From the NCBI RefSeq assembly GCF_934643285.1, contig NZ_CAKUBT010000007.1, forward strand, positions 21,815-85,814: a DNA stretch of 64,000 nt, given 5' to 3'. Both the position numbers and the translations under genes were made by a program. Of this stretch, positions 27,019-35,056 are shown one piece after another. The DNA is from an uncultured Ellagibacter sp. Its GTDB lineage: Bacteria; Actinomycetota; Coriobacteriia; Coriobacteriales; Eggerthellaceae. How positions within the stretch are numbered: position 1 is the stretch's first letter; each line of letters opens with the position of its first letter. The notes below the pieces were generated by a model, which worked only from the letters and a program-made list of their open reading frames with translations, did no database searches and was not told the origin of the DNA.

Positions 27019-29325
27019 CTACAAATCGAAGTCCATCAACTGGCTGCCGAAGAATCGGCGCTTCACTTCAAGAAGGTATCCTGTCATCGCGGCATCCTGC
27101 ACATCACCCGCGCGCTCTACCACGATATCGATATTATCTTTTGTGAGATAGCCCAAATCAAGCATGTCATCTACGACCTGCCGATCGTCATGACGCGCCG
27201 CCTGCACGATGATGTCGACGAGGTTGCTCCTCATCACGCGATCGCACATGCTCCTGTTCGAAGGCGTCATGAGAACAGGGTCTTTCAGCCGCGCGATGAT
27301 CATCTTGCTCTGGTCGTATAGACCTATGCCGCCGTCTACCATCGCGTCATAGCTCGAGCCGCTCACTATCGAGCCGTCGTAATGGTCGAGAATCGCCTCG
27401 ACGCTCACATGATCGGGGACGCTGAATGCAAGCTCAATCTGCTTGACGCTTCGGTCAATCTCGGGAAAGCGCACGTCGAAGCTGGTATGACCCTCAATCG
27501 GCTCTTCAAGGTCAATGTGGATCAGCTCGATAAAGCACTGGAAGGCAAGGCCGCGCATTCCCACCAGCTTGATACGGTCGGAAAGGTAGAGCTCGCGAAT
27601 GTTCCTGTCGCCGTTGAAAGCGTAGGGCGCGATGGCGACAACCTCCTCGGGGATTCTCACGCATTCCCGAGAATCGGTGTTCACTACGACGCGGGCGTGG
27701 CCATTGCTCCATTTCTCGAGCAGCATGCCGCCCTTCTCCTCGTAGCGCGCATTGCCCTGCGCCACCGTTATCTCGCGAAGCGTCGGCTGGCGTTTCCCGT
27801 TGTGCGCGTTGTAAGTGACGAGCGCGTTCTCCTCGATTTTCTCGAGCGACGCGGGAATGTGAATCGATTCGAGCGCCGTGTCCATGAGCGCCTCAGCGCC
27901 CATCTCGGCAACGCCCTCCGGGATAACGACGCGCCGCAGCGCTCGGCAGCCCTTGCATGCGGCGGCACCGATAACGCGAACACCTTCGGGCAGCACCACC
28001 TCTTCGAGCGCCGCATGGTTGAGCAGCGCCCCCGAGGCTACCTCCGTCGTCCCCCTCGCAGCCTCAAATCGCTTCGCCTCGCCATCGAACAGGCACAACA
28101 GCTTCATGCCGTCGCCTTGAAGCTCATAAAGAGCGCCAGATTTATCGAGCACGAGCCGCTCGGAACCAGGCTCCATTGTAAACGTCGCACCCTCGCCCGC
28201 GTAAACCAGCTTCGTCCGCACAGCGATGGGGTAGCCGATTTCAACAATGCTGTTCGGAATCCTTAAGGTTGATATACCCGAATTGCTGAACGCATCCGCT
28301 CCGATGACCTGCAGCTTCTCGTTGAGCGAGACACCCTCAAGGGAGGCGCAGGCAAAGAATGCGCGCTCCCCGATTTCCCTCAAAGCAGAAGGCGCCTCGA
28401 AAGTTCGCACCCCAGTGCGAGCGAAAGCGTAGGGGCCTATTACTTCAACGCTGTTCGGCAAGTCGACCTTCGCAAGCTCGTCAAAGGAGCTGAACGCCTT
28501 CCGAGCAATCGTCGTACACGAGGGCGCAACGGCGTACGAAAACAGGGGGCACGCAAGCGCCACGAGCGTTTCGCCGTCTTTCGAATAGATTGCAACCCCG
28601 TCGGTTTGCAGCCAAGGATTTTCAGGGTCGATCGATATTCCAATCAGCCGACTCTTCTGGAACGTTCCCGGTTCAACGCGGGAAAGCGCCGCGCCGAACT
28701 CAACATACTCAAGGTGAGGGATATCGAAGAGGCTCGGACCGACCTCTTCCAAAAGCCCCGGCATGCGCAATCTCGAAAGAGAAGGGCATCCACGAAACCA
28801 GTCGGACTCGAAAGTCGCAAGGTTACACGGCAGCACAACGCATTCCAAACGCTTGCAGAAGCGGAAAGCGCAGCCCCCGACAAACTTCACTTCATCTGGT
28901 ACGACGATCGACGTCACGTCTTCCAGACCTGAGCAGGCATCGGGTGCCAGCGAGCGAACCGGCAAACCCTCGATCGCATCGGGAACAACCAGCTCTCCCG
29001 CCGCACGAATACAACGATCGATGCGAACCGACGATTCCGACAGCACGACGTATTCCCAATCGGTTCCAGCTTCATCAATGAAATGACAAAGCTCAGAAGT
29101 GCATGCATCCTGAATCGCCTGCGCTCGCAGAGCAGCCTCGCGGCGCTCACGAATTCGCGCCTCCGTCGAGATGACCTGCTCCCTTGTCGCCTTTCCGTCG
29201 TTGAGCGGCATAGGGGTAAAGCCTCCAAAGCTCACATCGAGCTTGCTAACATCGAGCGACTTGTTACGATTCACCTGAGCCTTAGCGTAGGCGATATGAG
29301 GAATCCCTAATAGACCGTCTGCCAT
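27019..29325 (-). CDS. BspA-type leucine-rich-repeat protein with ankyrin-like end
   Basis: 768 residues, cytoplasmic as read: no signal peptide or membrane helix. Many LRR_5 (BspA/treponemal) repeats run from about 110 to 600, e.g. LEDVTSIVVPDEVKFVGGCAF, LREIGERAFFACASLEGVSL and LEEVVLPEGVRVIGAAACKG. The last ~110 residues look like degenerate ankyrin helices (VDMLDLGYLTKDNIDIVVE-type). Most LRR_5 proteins are exported adhesins; an intracellular one in an operon with VWA and MoxR genes is more likely a recognition or scaffold subunit. It is the first gene of that operon. Confidence 0.85.
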   Translation of the reverse strand: MADGLLGIPHIAYAKAQVNRNKSLDVSKLDVSFGGFTPMPLNDGKATREQVISTEARIRERREAALRAQAIQDACTSELCHFIDEAGTDWEYVVLSESSVRIDRCIRAAGELVVPDAIEGLPVRSLAPDACSGLEDVTSIVVPDEVKFVGGCAFRFCKRLECVVLPCNLATFESDWFRGCPSLSRLRMPGLLEEVGPSLFDIPHLEYVEFGAALSRVEPGTFQKSRLIGISIDPENPWLQTDGVAIYSKDGETLVALACPLFSYAVAPSCTTIARKAFSSFDELAKVDLPNSVEVIGPYAFARTGVRTFEAPSALREIGERAFFACASLEGVSLNEKLQVIGADAFSNSGISTLRIPNSIVEIGYPIAVRTKLVYAGEGATFTMEPGSERLVLDKSGALYELQGDGMKLLCLFDGEAKRFEAARGTTEVASGALLNHAALEEVVLPEGVRVIGAAACKGCRALRRVVIPEGVAEMGAEALMDTALESIHIPASLEKIEENALVTYNAHNGKRQPTLREITVAQGNARYEEKGGMLLEKWSNGHARVVVNTDSRECVRIPEEVVAIAPYAFNGDRNIRELYLSDRIKLVGMRGLAFQCFIELIHIDLEEPIEGHTSFDVRFPEIDRSVKQIELAFSVPDHVSVEAILDHYDGSIVSGSSYDAMVDGGIGLYDQSKMIIARLKDPVLMTPSNRSMCDRVMRSNLVDIIVQAARHDDRQVVDDMLDLGYLTKDNIDIVVERAGDVQDAAMTGYLLEVKRRFFGSQLMDFDL

Positions 29326-29427
29326 TCTCGCACCTCAAAGCAACTATCAACTAACGAACGCAATACGTCGCAAGGGGCAATCCAAGAATAACCCCCGTCC
29401 AATCCCATTGCATTCCCCAGAATAGAC

Positions 29428-29461
29428 AAAACGGCCCGACGCGAGGGTGTCGGGCCGTTTT
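29428..29461. terminator. Bidirectional terminator
   Basis: Perfect 13-bp arms (AAAACGGCCCGAC and GTCGGGCCGTTTT) with an 8-nt loop. It ends the transcript of the 29474 gene on the minus strand and shields the LRR operon. Confidence 0.9.
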
Positions 29462-29473
29462 CGTAAAATGCGA

Positions 29474-29809
29474 TTACTTTCGGGGAACGCCAGCAGGGTC
29501 GACCGGGCGACGAGAGGAAATCTCATCGCCAAACGTGATGCAATAGCGCATACCCTTGAGGGTTACGTACAAGCAGGCAATCTCATGCTTCCCGCCCTTG
29601 TTGAATACCTCGTAGGTCAGCATCTCGCGATCAATCATCGGTTGATAGATTTCGCTATCGACAACCTTCTCAAGCAACATGTTCGTCGCCTCGCGGCCAA
29701 GCTCGTCCTGCTTCAGAGCGATGTTGTACAGAATATCTTCTTGAGCTTCCGTAAGACGCCCGAGCTCTTCAACTTCAGCGCGAATTTCCTCTTCATTCGT
29801 CATAGCCAT
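29474..29809 (-). CDS. Small hypothetical soluble protein
   Basis: 111 residues from the ATG at 29809 (ATG at 29803 also possible; GGAGG lies ~12 bases upstream). The N-terminal 60 residues are an acidic helical region (EEEIRAEVEELGRLTEAQEDI); the second half is beta-rich (CLYVTLKGMRYCITFGDEI). No family recognised. It is monocistronic: its own terminator follows, and another operon's terminator lies upstream. Confidence 0.7.
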   Translation of the reverse strand: MAMTNEEEIRAEVEELGRLTEAQEDILYNIALKQDELGREATNMLLEKVVDSEIYQPMIDREMLTYEVFNKGGKHEIACLYVTLKGMRYCITFGDEISSRRPVDPAGVPRK

Positions 29810-29960
29810 ATCGAAAGCAATCCTCCTTGAGTAGGTAGCGCGAAAACGCATAACTCTGCTGATGGAAGTATCTTAGCATTGGAAAATCGCCATTTGAGCA
29901 GGTCGAAGCTAGTGGAACAGTATGGCTGAAATCGTTTCATCCGCATTTTCGGGACAAAAA

Positions 29961-29988
29961 AAGAACCCCTTCTTACGAAGAGGTTCTT
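29961..29988 (-). terminator. Terminator of the molybdoenzyme operon
   Basis: Stem AAGAACC...CTTC / GAAG...GGTTCTT (28 bp in all) followed on the minus strand by a T7 run. It lies 47 bp past the last gene of the operon. Confidence 0.85.
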
Positions 29989-30034
29989 AAGCGAGCTTAA
30001 ATCAGGCCCCTAGAAAAACATCCCCTGGAGGGAA

Positions 30035-30310
30035 CTAGATGCCGTTGTAGCCCTTCGAAGGATCGGAGTCGCCAACGCCATTAGCGGTGTCGCCAGCTTC
30101 ATTGCCGGTACGCTTCGTAGAGGTGTATCCACCCCAAGCGCGAGCAATGAACTTGTCCTTCACGAAGAAGATCTGAGCCTTCATGAGGTCAGCCTGAGCA
30201 ATGCCGTGCTCAGCGAGGACTTCGTCCTTGCTCTTGCCAGCCTCGAGGCCTGCGTTCAGCTCAGCAGCTGCAGCAGCAGCGTCGAGCTCAAAAAATTCAT
30301 CGCGGGTCAT
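30035..30310 (-). CDS. Third small protein of the molybdoenzyme operon
   Basis: 91 residues from the ATG at 30310 (GGAGGGAT just upstream); the frame is open 22 codons further, but without a good RBS. The N-terminus is an acidic helical segment (TRDEFFELDAAAAAAELNAG), then KSKDEVLAEHGIAQADLMK, a core FFVKDKFIARAWGGYTSTKR, and a Gly/Asp/Asn-rich disordered tail. No cysteines at all, so it cannot carry an Fe-S cluster. It is not a family I recognise; the operon position suggests a small structural subunit or accessory factor. Confidence 0.75.
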   Translation of the reverse strand: MTRDEFFELDAAAAAAELNAGLEAGKSKDEVLAEHGIAQADLMKAQIFFVKDKFIARAWGGYTSTKRTGNEAGDTANGVGDSDPSKGYNGI

Positions 30311-30393
30311 GTTATCCCTCCTTATTGGTCTATCACACGATGCCGTGGTCGCCAGTCGCCTAGCGACCACAGACATCTTAACACACTAAAGAG

Positions 30394-30753
30394 TTACAGC
30401 TGGAAGAGAACCATCGGACGATCGAACTCTGCCATCTTGGCGATCATGTCCTCGAGGGTACCGTAGTACATCGAAGCGGACTCGTCGACCTGCACCGCGA
30501 GCGGACGCTGGCCGGCCTTGTCGCCATTGGTTCCCCAATGCTCGGAGAAGATGGACGTCGGGCAAGGAATGTAGAACCACTCCCAAGCGTCGCCGTCATT
30601 ACCTTCGCCCTTCTTGAAGGGACCAACCTGAACTTCCTTGATACCGAACTGTTCGAGAGGAAGGCCAAGCTCTTCTTTGCAGCCGATCTCGGCGGCATGG
30701 TTACCGGAGTAGTACGTGTAGTCTACGAGCAGTGCGTACTTCTGATCTGCCAT
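30394..30753 (-). CDS. Cysteine-stripped ferredoxin-like beta subunit
   Basis: 119 residues. It keeps the framework of the 4Fe-4S subunits of DMSO-reductase-family enzymes: YALLVDYTY at the start, GLPLEQFGIKEVQVGP, WEWFYIPCPTS, and MYYGTLEDMIAKM...RPMVLF at the end. The first cluster motif, normally YCTGCHSCEVAC, reads YYSGNHAAEIGC, and the later Cys pairs are gone. Only C25 and C64 remain, too few for one cluster. Reading frame, RBS and operon position are intact, so it is expressed as a protein that has lost electron transfer, not a pseudogene. It probably still binds the catalytic subunit encoded 17 bp upstream. Confidence 0.82.
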   Translation of the reverse strand: MADQKYALLVDYTYYSGNHAAEIGCKEELGLPLEQFGIKEVQVGPFKKGEGNDGDAWEWFYIPCPTSIFSEHWGTNGDKAGQRPLAVQVDESASMYYGTLEDMIAKMAEFDRPMVLFQL

Positions 30754-30770
30754 TTATGCCACTTCCTTTC

Positions 30771-33086
30771 TTAGTCGTCGGAGTTCAGGCTATGGACGCG
30801 GCGGATGTTGCACATAACACCCTTGTACGGAGCGCCAAAGCCAAGCTTACCAATGTTCTGATGCGGCACGAGGCTGTTGAAGTTGGACTTCCAAACGCCG
30901 AACAGGTTGGGCTCTTCGCCGTCCTGCTCAGGGAACCACCAGCCGTGAGCGCAGTTGAGGATACCAGGCTTCATGACCGGCGTGATCTCAGCCTTGAAGC
31001 GAGCCTCGCCGAACATGTTGTAAACCTCAATCCAGTCACCGTCGGTCACATCGTACTCTGCAGCGGTCTCCGGATTGATCTGGCACCACGGCCACGGATC
31101 GATCTGGCGCAGGGACGGAACCTGACGATGCTCAGAATGGAAGGAGCTGTAGCGACGGGAACCAGAGGTGGTGATCAGAGGATACTGACCAGCCAAGTCG
31201 GGCTTGCTGATCGGGCTGTAGTTCGGCTCCTCGTAGTACGGCAGCGGATCCTCGCCCCAGGATTCGTAAAGAATCGAGTAGGCTTCGATCTGGCCGGTAA
31301 TGGTGTTGAAGCCGGGAGCACCGTCGAAGCGGAGCATGCCCTTCGCGTACTTCTCGTACTCGAAGCCATGAGCACCAGGCTGATAAAGGCCGAGCTCCTG
31401 GAAAGTCTTCCAGTCGAAGCCGAGCTCCTTGAGCTGATCGCTGAAGAAGTCTTCGACTGCCTGCTGAAGAGCAGCGAGGTCAAGCGACTTGCCGTCTGCA
31501 GGCTTGTACCACGGCCACCACTCGGGGTTGAGGCGCTGACCGAACATGAGGCAGATCTCGATGTCGGACTTGCACTCGCCAACCGTGAGAGCCTTGTTCA
31601 TGGGGCCCATGAACACGGTGTTGCGGCCATAGTGGGTGAGGACGATGCCATCATGCTCAGCCCAGGTGGACATGGGCAGGAAGTAGTCACCGAGAGCCAT
31701 GGAAGTCGGCGTCTGGGTGAGGTCCTGGATGACGACGAACTCGAGCTTCTGGAGAGCCTTGTGCCAACGCTTCGGCTGAGCGGAGCAGGTCGGCGTCAGG
31801 AAGTTGGAGCTGTTGAACCAGCCCATCTTCAGAGCGTACGGCTGATCCGTCTCCATGGTGTTCAGGGTCTCGTCAGGCTGGGTGGTAGCCATGCCGGTGG
31901 ACAGGCCAGGCCACTGCGCAGCACCGATACGCTTCGACCAAACTTCGTCGGTCATAGCGCCGCGCTGCTCCATGCGCCACTTGCCGAGAAGTGCCGACGG
32001 AGGACCAAGGGTAAGTCCGCCAGGACGGTCGATAGAACCGCACATAGCAGCCAAGATGATGAAGGACTGGGACAGCTGAACGCCGTTCTTGTTCTGGTCG
32101 AATGCCAGACCCCAAGCCCAACCGATAGGACGCTCGGTGCCGATGATGTGAGCGACGCGCTTGATTTCCTCAGCGTCGACCGTGGTGATCTCGGCGACCT
32201 TGTCCACAGGATACTCAGCAGCGCGAGCCTTCAGCTCGTCAACGCCGTAGATCCAGTTCTCAACGAACTCATGATCGTACTCATCGTTCTCGAAGAGGAG
32301 GTTGATGAGGCCGAGTGCGAGAGCCGTGTCGGTCTGCGGGCGAACCTGCAGGTTGATGTTGCCATCATGAGCGCCGACCCAAGTGATGCGGGGGTCAACG
32401 GAGATGATGTGCGTGCCAAGCTTCATCATGTCGACGAGGCAGTGGCCGAAGAAACCGTCGCCGTTGGAGGGCAGCGGCTCCTTGCCCCAAACCACAACCC
32501 ACTTGGACAGCGTGTAACGCGGGTCATGATAAGAACCGGGCAGGTGACCAGCGTAGTCGAGCTCAGGATAGCCTGCGCCGAGCACGTAGTCAGAGATGGA
32601 GCAACGAGGACCGTAGCAGGACCAGCCGGACTGCGTGTAGCAGCAGTTGGGGGACTGCAGAACGGAGAACGTCAGCGCGTAGTAGTAGATGCAAGCCTCA
32701 CGACCCGTACCACCGAAGCAAACGATGGACTCGGGGCCGTAGGTGTTCTGGAAGTAACGGACCTTCTCGCAGATCGTGTCCATTGCCTCGTCCCAAGTGG
32801 TGCGCTCCCACTTGTCCTTGCCGCGATCTTCGAACGCGCGCTTCATCGGGTAGATGACGCGATTCGGAGAATGGGTGTACTCACGAAGAGCAAGGTTCAT
32901 GGCGTTAACACGACCAGTGGTGATCGGGTTATCGTCGTCGCCTTCGACACGGATGAGCTGGTCGCCCTTCGTAACGACCTTGACACCGTATCCAACCGGG
33001 TGAGATCCCGGAGGAGACCAAGTGTTGCTACGAGTGACTACGGTACCGTCTTCAAGCTCGGTACGCCACTGCTTACCATATGCCAT
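30771..33086 (-). CDS. Molybdopterin oxidoreductase-family catalytic subunit lacking N-terminal Fe-S site
   Basis: 771 residues from the ATG at 33086 (GGAAGGAAG upstream). DMSO-reductase family: VIYPMKRAFEDRGKDKWERTTWDEAMD (split at 78-104), SGWSCYGPR at 153-161 near the expected Mo-ligand region, GRNTVFMGP, and a C-terminal MPT-binding domain (INPETAAEYDVTDGDWIEV). Relatives with an N-terminal 4Fe-4S cluster have four Cys in this region; here they read N21, S28, Y33 and N61. No Tat signal, so it is cytoplasmic. Pyrogallol transhydroxylase AthL also lacks this cluster. The neighbouring aromatic-acid-type transporter suggests an aromatic substrate, but the reaction is unknown. Confidence 0.9.
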   Translation of the reverse strand: MAYGKQWRTELEDGTVVTRSNTWSPPGSHPVGYGVKVVTKGDQLIRVEGDDDNPITTGRVNAMNLALREYTHSPNRVIYPMKRAFEDRGKDKWERTTWDEAMDTICEKVRYFQNTYGPESIVCFGGTGREACIYYYALTFSVLQSPNCCYTQSGWSCYGPRCSISDYVLGAGYPELDYAGHLPGSYHDPRYTLSKWVVVWGKEPLPSNGDGFFGHCLVDMMKLGTHIISVDPRITWVGAHDGNINLQVRPQTDTALALGLINLLFENDEYDHEFVENWIYGVDELKARAAEYPVDKVAEITTVDAEEIKRVAHIIGTERPIGWAWGLAFDQNKNGVQLSQSFIILAAMCGSIDRPGGLTLGPPSALLGKWRMEQRGAMTDEVWSKRIGAAQWPGLSTGMATTQPDETLNTMETDQPYALKMGWFNSSNFLTPTCSAQPKRWHKALQKLEFVVIQDLTQTPTSMALGDYFLPMSTWAEHDGIVLTHYGRNTVFMGPMNKALTVGECKSDIEICLMFGQRLNPEWWPWYKPADGKSLDLAALQQAVEDFFSDQLKELGFDWKTFQELGLYQPGAHGFEYEKYAKGMLRFDGAPGFNTITGQIEAYSILYESWGEDPLPYYEEPNYSPISKPDLAGQYPLITTSGSRRYSSFHSEHRQVPSLRQIDPWPWCQINPETAAEYDVTDGDWIEVYNMFGEARFKAEITPVMKPGILNCAHGWWFPEQDGEEPNLFGVWKSNFNSLVPHQNIGKLGFGAPYKGVMCNIRRVHSLNSDD

Positions 33087-33235
33087 AGTCTTCTTCCTTC
33101 CTTTTCCCTCGCCAATTTCTTTCTCCACATTTACCAAGCGGGGTCGCTTGGAAGCCGCTGTCTTGCTTCCTTGCGTCACCGCCTCAAGGCACGTTTCATA
33201 TTAGAGACATTACGGGGCTTGGAATCGAATCAGCG

Positions 33236-33291
33236 GGTTGTTTTTGGGTAGTTCAACCTCATCCTGTTAGGTTGATTTTCGTAATCCAACC
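33236..33291. promoter_or_regulatory. Array of GGTTG/CAACC half-sites upstream of the molybdoenzyme operon
   Basis: Four half-sites alternate in orientation at a spacing of 16-18 bp: GGTTG 33236-33240, CAACC 33254-33258, GGTTG 33270-33274, CAACC 33287-33291. The middle pair forms TCAACCT/AGGTTGA. The same words occur upstream of the LuxR gene at 40447. The gap 33087-33533 also has ATTGGTA (33421) and TACCAAT (33457) as a perfect inverted repeat; it contains no gene. Confidence 0.55.
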
Positions 33292-33490
33292 CTCTATTTC
33301 CCCTGGTCATAAAAAATTCCGCGAACGGCATGCCCATTTTTCAACTTTTTGGCATTTCACGTCCCTCCCCTGAAATCGGGTAGGAAAAGGCGCGGAATCA
33401 CGCGCTGCATGACACCATCCATTGGTACAATAAGAAGCGGTATTCATGCTGTCTGATACCAATTACGTATGAAGATATCCACGTCACGTC

Positions 33491-33518
33491 CCGGGCCTGA
33501 TTCACGGCCCGGTTTTTT
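33491..33518 (+). promoter_or_regulatory. Attenuator-like terminator in the leader of the trigger-factor-like gene
   Basis: CCGGGCC (33491-33497), 8-nt loop, GGCCCGG (33506-33512), then T6 and immediately GGGGAGGAA, the RBS of the next gene. There is no gene on this strand upstream for it to terminate, so it probably controls read-through into 33534. Confidence 0.6.
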
Positions 33519-33533
33519 GGGGAGGAACGCACT

Positions 33534-34310
33534 ATGGCCACTCAGCAATTCACCCTTACTTCTTACGATCCTGTCTACGCGATCGCCGAGGAAGTCCGCA
33601 TTCCGGAGGACACGATCCGCGAGACCGCTGTCCGCTGGCTTGAGATCAACATCTGCAAGGAGGGCGAGAAGGCGAAGCTGACCGACGGCTGGGTCAACGC
33701 CCACTGCGAAGATTTCAAGTCGGTCGACGAGCTTTTGATTTTCATCCGCTACAACATGTACCGCGACAATCGCGAGGTTCAGGAGCTTGCCGACCAGGAT
33801 GCTATCTGCAAGGAACTCTCCAAGCGCCTCGTCGAGGAACTTCCCGCCGATCTCGTGGAGAACTCCCTCTATGCGTCGACGATGCGCATGGAAGAGATGA
33901 TCAGCCGCCAGGGCATGACGAAGGAAGAGTTCTGCGAGCAGCGCGGCATCACGCCCGAGCAGCTCGACACTGACGTTCGCGAGCGCACCATCCAGAGCCT
34001 GAAGGAGGATTCCGCTCTGGCTGCATACGCCGACCATGCCAATTACACGCTCGAGGCCGAGGACTTCTACGCCATCATTCCAGGCGACTCCATTCAGGAC
34101 AAGGCTTACAAGCGCCGTCAGATCGAGCTCGATGGACGACTTCCCCAAATGGAGGAATACGCCCGCAAGACCAAGGCGCTGAAGGAAATCATGGAGAACG
34201 CCATGATCAAGCGCAAGGCAACCGACACCGAGTGGCTGCGCTACGGCGACACGAGCAAGGACGTGCTGAACGCGAACAAGCAGTTCCCCGAGAACTTCGT
34301 CACGCTGTAA
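33534..34310 (+). CDS. Trigger-factor C-domain-like chaperone without ribosome-binding or PPIase domain
   Basis: 258 residues, strong RBS GGGGAGG. From ~50 it follows the trigger factor C-terminal (SurA-like) chaperone fold: LTDGWVNAHCEDFKSVDELL, ELSKRLVEELPADLVENSLY, EEMISRQGMTKEEFCEQRG, then a long helical end. The ribosome-docking N-domain and the FKBP-like PPIase domain of true trigger factor are missing; the true tig gene is at 35057. It is divergent from the molybdoenzyme operon, so a dedicated folding role for that enzyme is plausible (inference). Confidence 0.75.
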   Translation: MATQQFTLTSYDPVYAIAEEVRIPEDTIRETAVRWLEINICKEGEKAKLTDGWVNAHCEDFKSVDELLIFIRYNMYRDNREVQELADQDAICKELSKRLVEELPADLVENSLYASTMRMEEMISRQGMTKEEFCEQRGITPEQLDTDVRERTIQSLKEDSALAAYADHANYTLEAEDFYAIIPGDSIQDKAYKRRQIELDGRLPQMEEYARKTKALKEIMENAMIKRKATDTEWLRYGDTSKDVLNANKQFPENFVTL

Positions 34311-34335
34311 GCGCCCCTGCATCACCTAACATGCG

Positions 34336-34363
34336 AAAGCCGCTGCAAAGCTGCAGCGGCTTT
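34336..34363 (+). terminator. Terminator of the trigger-factor-like gene
   Basis: Perfect 12-bp stem AAAGCCGCTGCA/TGCAGCGGCTTT, loop 4, followed by a T-rich tail (TTCTTT). Confidence 0.88.
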
Positions 34364-34407
34364 TCTTTCGCCTGAGCGAGGCTCTGTTTGGCTCGTATAG
34401 GCACAGC

Positions 34408-34433
34408 AAGGCCCCCGCATCTGCGAGGGCCTT
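34408..34433. terminator. Terminator of the slyD-type gene
   Basis: AAGGCCC/GGGCCTT plus an inner CGCA/TGCG stem, T4 on the plus strand. It lies between convergent genes and can serve both directions. Confidence 0.8.
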
Positions 34434-34472
34434 TTGTTTCACTTGAAATGGATGTGTTGCTTCGGCGATGCG

Positions 34473-34991
34473 CTATCGGTAGGACTCGCCCTGGTCGCCG
34501 CCGAGGAGCTTCGACTGCTCCTTCATATGCTGGCGCTTCTCGTGTTCCGAGATGAAATTCTCAGGAGCCGCCTCGACGCTCTTGATCTCTACCTCGAAGG
34601 TGAGGTCCTTGCCTGCGAGCGGGTGGTTCAAGTCGAACTTGGCGTTGCCGCCCTCAATCTCGATGACGGTGCCGAGCGTCGGTTCACCCTCGTCGTTGGC
34701 CATCCACAAGCGAGAGCCCACTTTGATGTCGCGCTTGGGAATCTGGTGCGTCGGGATGACGACGACGTAATCATCGAGGTACTCGCCGTACGCCTCGTAC
34801 TGGTCGACGGTGAACGTTTTCTTCTCGCCTTCGATGCCTTCCATGGCGAGGATTTCCTTCTCGAAACCGTCGATCGCCATGTCCATGCCTGTCTGGAAAA
34901 CCATGGGGTTTTCCTCGGTAGCATAGCCGAAAACGGTACCATCTTCCAACTTGCCCGTGTACACGAGCGTTACGGTAGATCCAAGATCCAT
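34473..34991 (-). CDS. slyD: SlyD-type FKBP peptidyl-prolyl isomerase
   Basis: 172 residues from the ATG at 34991 (GGGAGAT upstream). The FKBP core starts TVTLVYTGKLEDGTVF; the insert-in-flap chaperone domain of SlyD-type enzymes is seen around 65-125 (EAYGEYLDDYVVVIPTHQIP, FDLNHPLAGKDLTFEVEI). The C-terminus has two His but is not the His-rich metal tail of E. coli SlyD. It catalyses proline isomerisation and helps folding. It lies directly downstream of tig on the same strand, 65 bp apart. Confidence 0.9.
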   Translation of the reverse strand: MDLGSTVTLVYTGKLEDGTVFGYATEENPMVFQTGMDMAIDGFEKEILAMEGIEGEKKTFTVDQYEAYGEYLDDYVVVIPTHQIPKRDIKVGSRLWMANDEGEPTLGTVIEIEGGNAKFDLNHPLAGKDLTFEVEIKSVEAAPENFISEHEKRQHMKEQSKLLGGDQGESYR

Positions 34992-35056
34992 GTTTATCTC
35001 CCTTTTCCGGCGCCCGGCCAAGGTGCCGCAGCGCGCCTGAGCGTTTCTATGCTGGC

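Noticed and set aside
23896..27321. 1141-codon open frame on the plus strand
   Set aside because: Antisense to the VWA and MoxR genes, which have clear domains; its protein shows no recognisable motif.
30771..33086. Naming the enzyme a catechol dehydroxylase
   Set aside because: The neighbourhood is suggestive, but the substrate cannot be read from sequence, and the loss of Fe-S sites argues for a different mechanism.
30732..33251. 839-codon open frame on the plus strand
   Set aside because: Antisense to the molybdoenzyme gene, whose family identity is certain.
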